A stretch of DNA of 6,420 nucleotides from Candidatus Sulfotelmatobacter sp. (GTDB taxonomy: Bacteria; Acidobacteriota; Terriglobia; Terriglobales; Acidobacteriaceae): positions 1 to 6,420 of the forward strand of contig JASICF010000236.1 of NCBI GenBank assembly GCA_030044775.1, given 5' to 3'. Below are positions 6,385-6,420 of this stretch, piece by piece (within the stretch, counting starts at the first letter, position 1; each line of letters starts with the position of its first letter). The translations under genes and the position numbers were made by a program. The notes beneath the pieces were generated by a model, which saw only the letters and a program-made list of their open reading frames with translations, made no database searches and was not told the DNA's origin.

Positions 6385-6420
6385 ATGAAGAAATTATTGC
6401 TGGCTCCGCTGTCGCTGGCG
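6385..6420 (+). CDS. N-terminus of a probable exported protein, cut by the window end
   Basis: Only 12 codons are visible, reading MKKLLLAPLSLA. The start is well supported: GGGGAGG at 6374-6380 precedes ATG 6385 by 4 nt. Two lysines followed by a Leu/Ala-rich run look like the start of a Sec signal peptide. The family cannot be judged. It is transcribed divergently from ruvC. Confidence 0.65.
   Translation, partial: MKKLLLAPLSLA

Overview
The window is ordinary chromosomal DNA from a bacterium with moderate-to-high GC. There is no sign of a phage, insertion sequence, CRISPR array or RNA gene. The best guess for the source is the Acidobacteriota (Koribacter/Terriglobia-like). This rests on family resemblance: a RuvC beginning MRVLGIDCGGEYTGFG, a secreted FecR-domain protein with a Trp/Tyr/Gly-rich tail, and a free-standing MEMO1-like protein. 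It is inference, not proof.

Layout from left to right. Positions 1-1292 hold, on the minus strand, most of glgA (glycogen synthase), whose 3' end lies outside the window. A 165-nt divergent spacer follows. Next, on the plus strand, comes a probable two-gene unit: rsmA/ksgA (16S rRNA dimethyladenosine transferase, 1458-2336), then 45 nt later a MEMO1/AmmeMemoRadiSam-B-like protein (2382-3203). This unit converges on a minus-strand gene for an exported FecR-domain protein with an aromatic/Gly-rich tail (3257-4555). That gene has a 356-nt upstream region with no convincing gene. Beyond it, still on the minus strand, is a probable two-gene unit: ruvC (5646-6149) followed after 26 nt by an unrecognised exported protein (4912-5619). 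A 235-nt divergent spacer containing a perfect 8-bp-stem hairpin separates ruvC from the first 12 codons of another probable exported protein on the plus strand (6385 to the window end).

The recognised genes are housekeeping functions: glycogen synthesis, ribosome maturation and Holliday-junction resolution. They do not form one pathway. The less-understood parts are the FecR-type exported protein and its long leader, the exported protein downstream of ruvC, and the MEMO-like protein, which has no AMMECR1 or radical-SAM partner within the window. I found no convincing evidence of a new multi-gene system. The findings list moderate-interest leads only.
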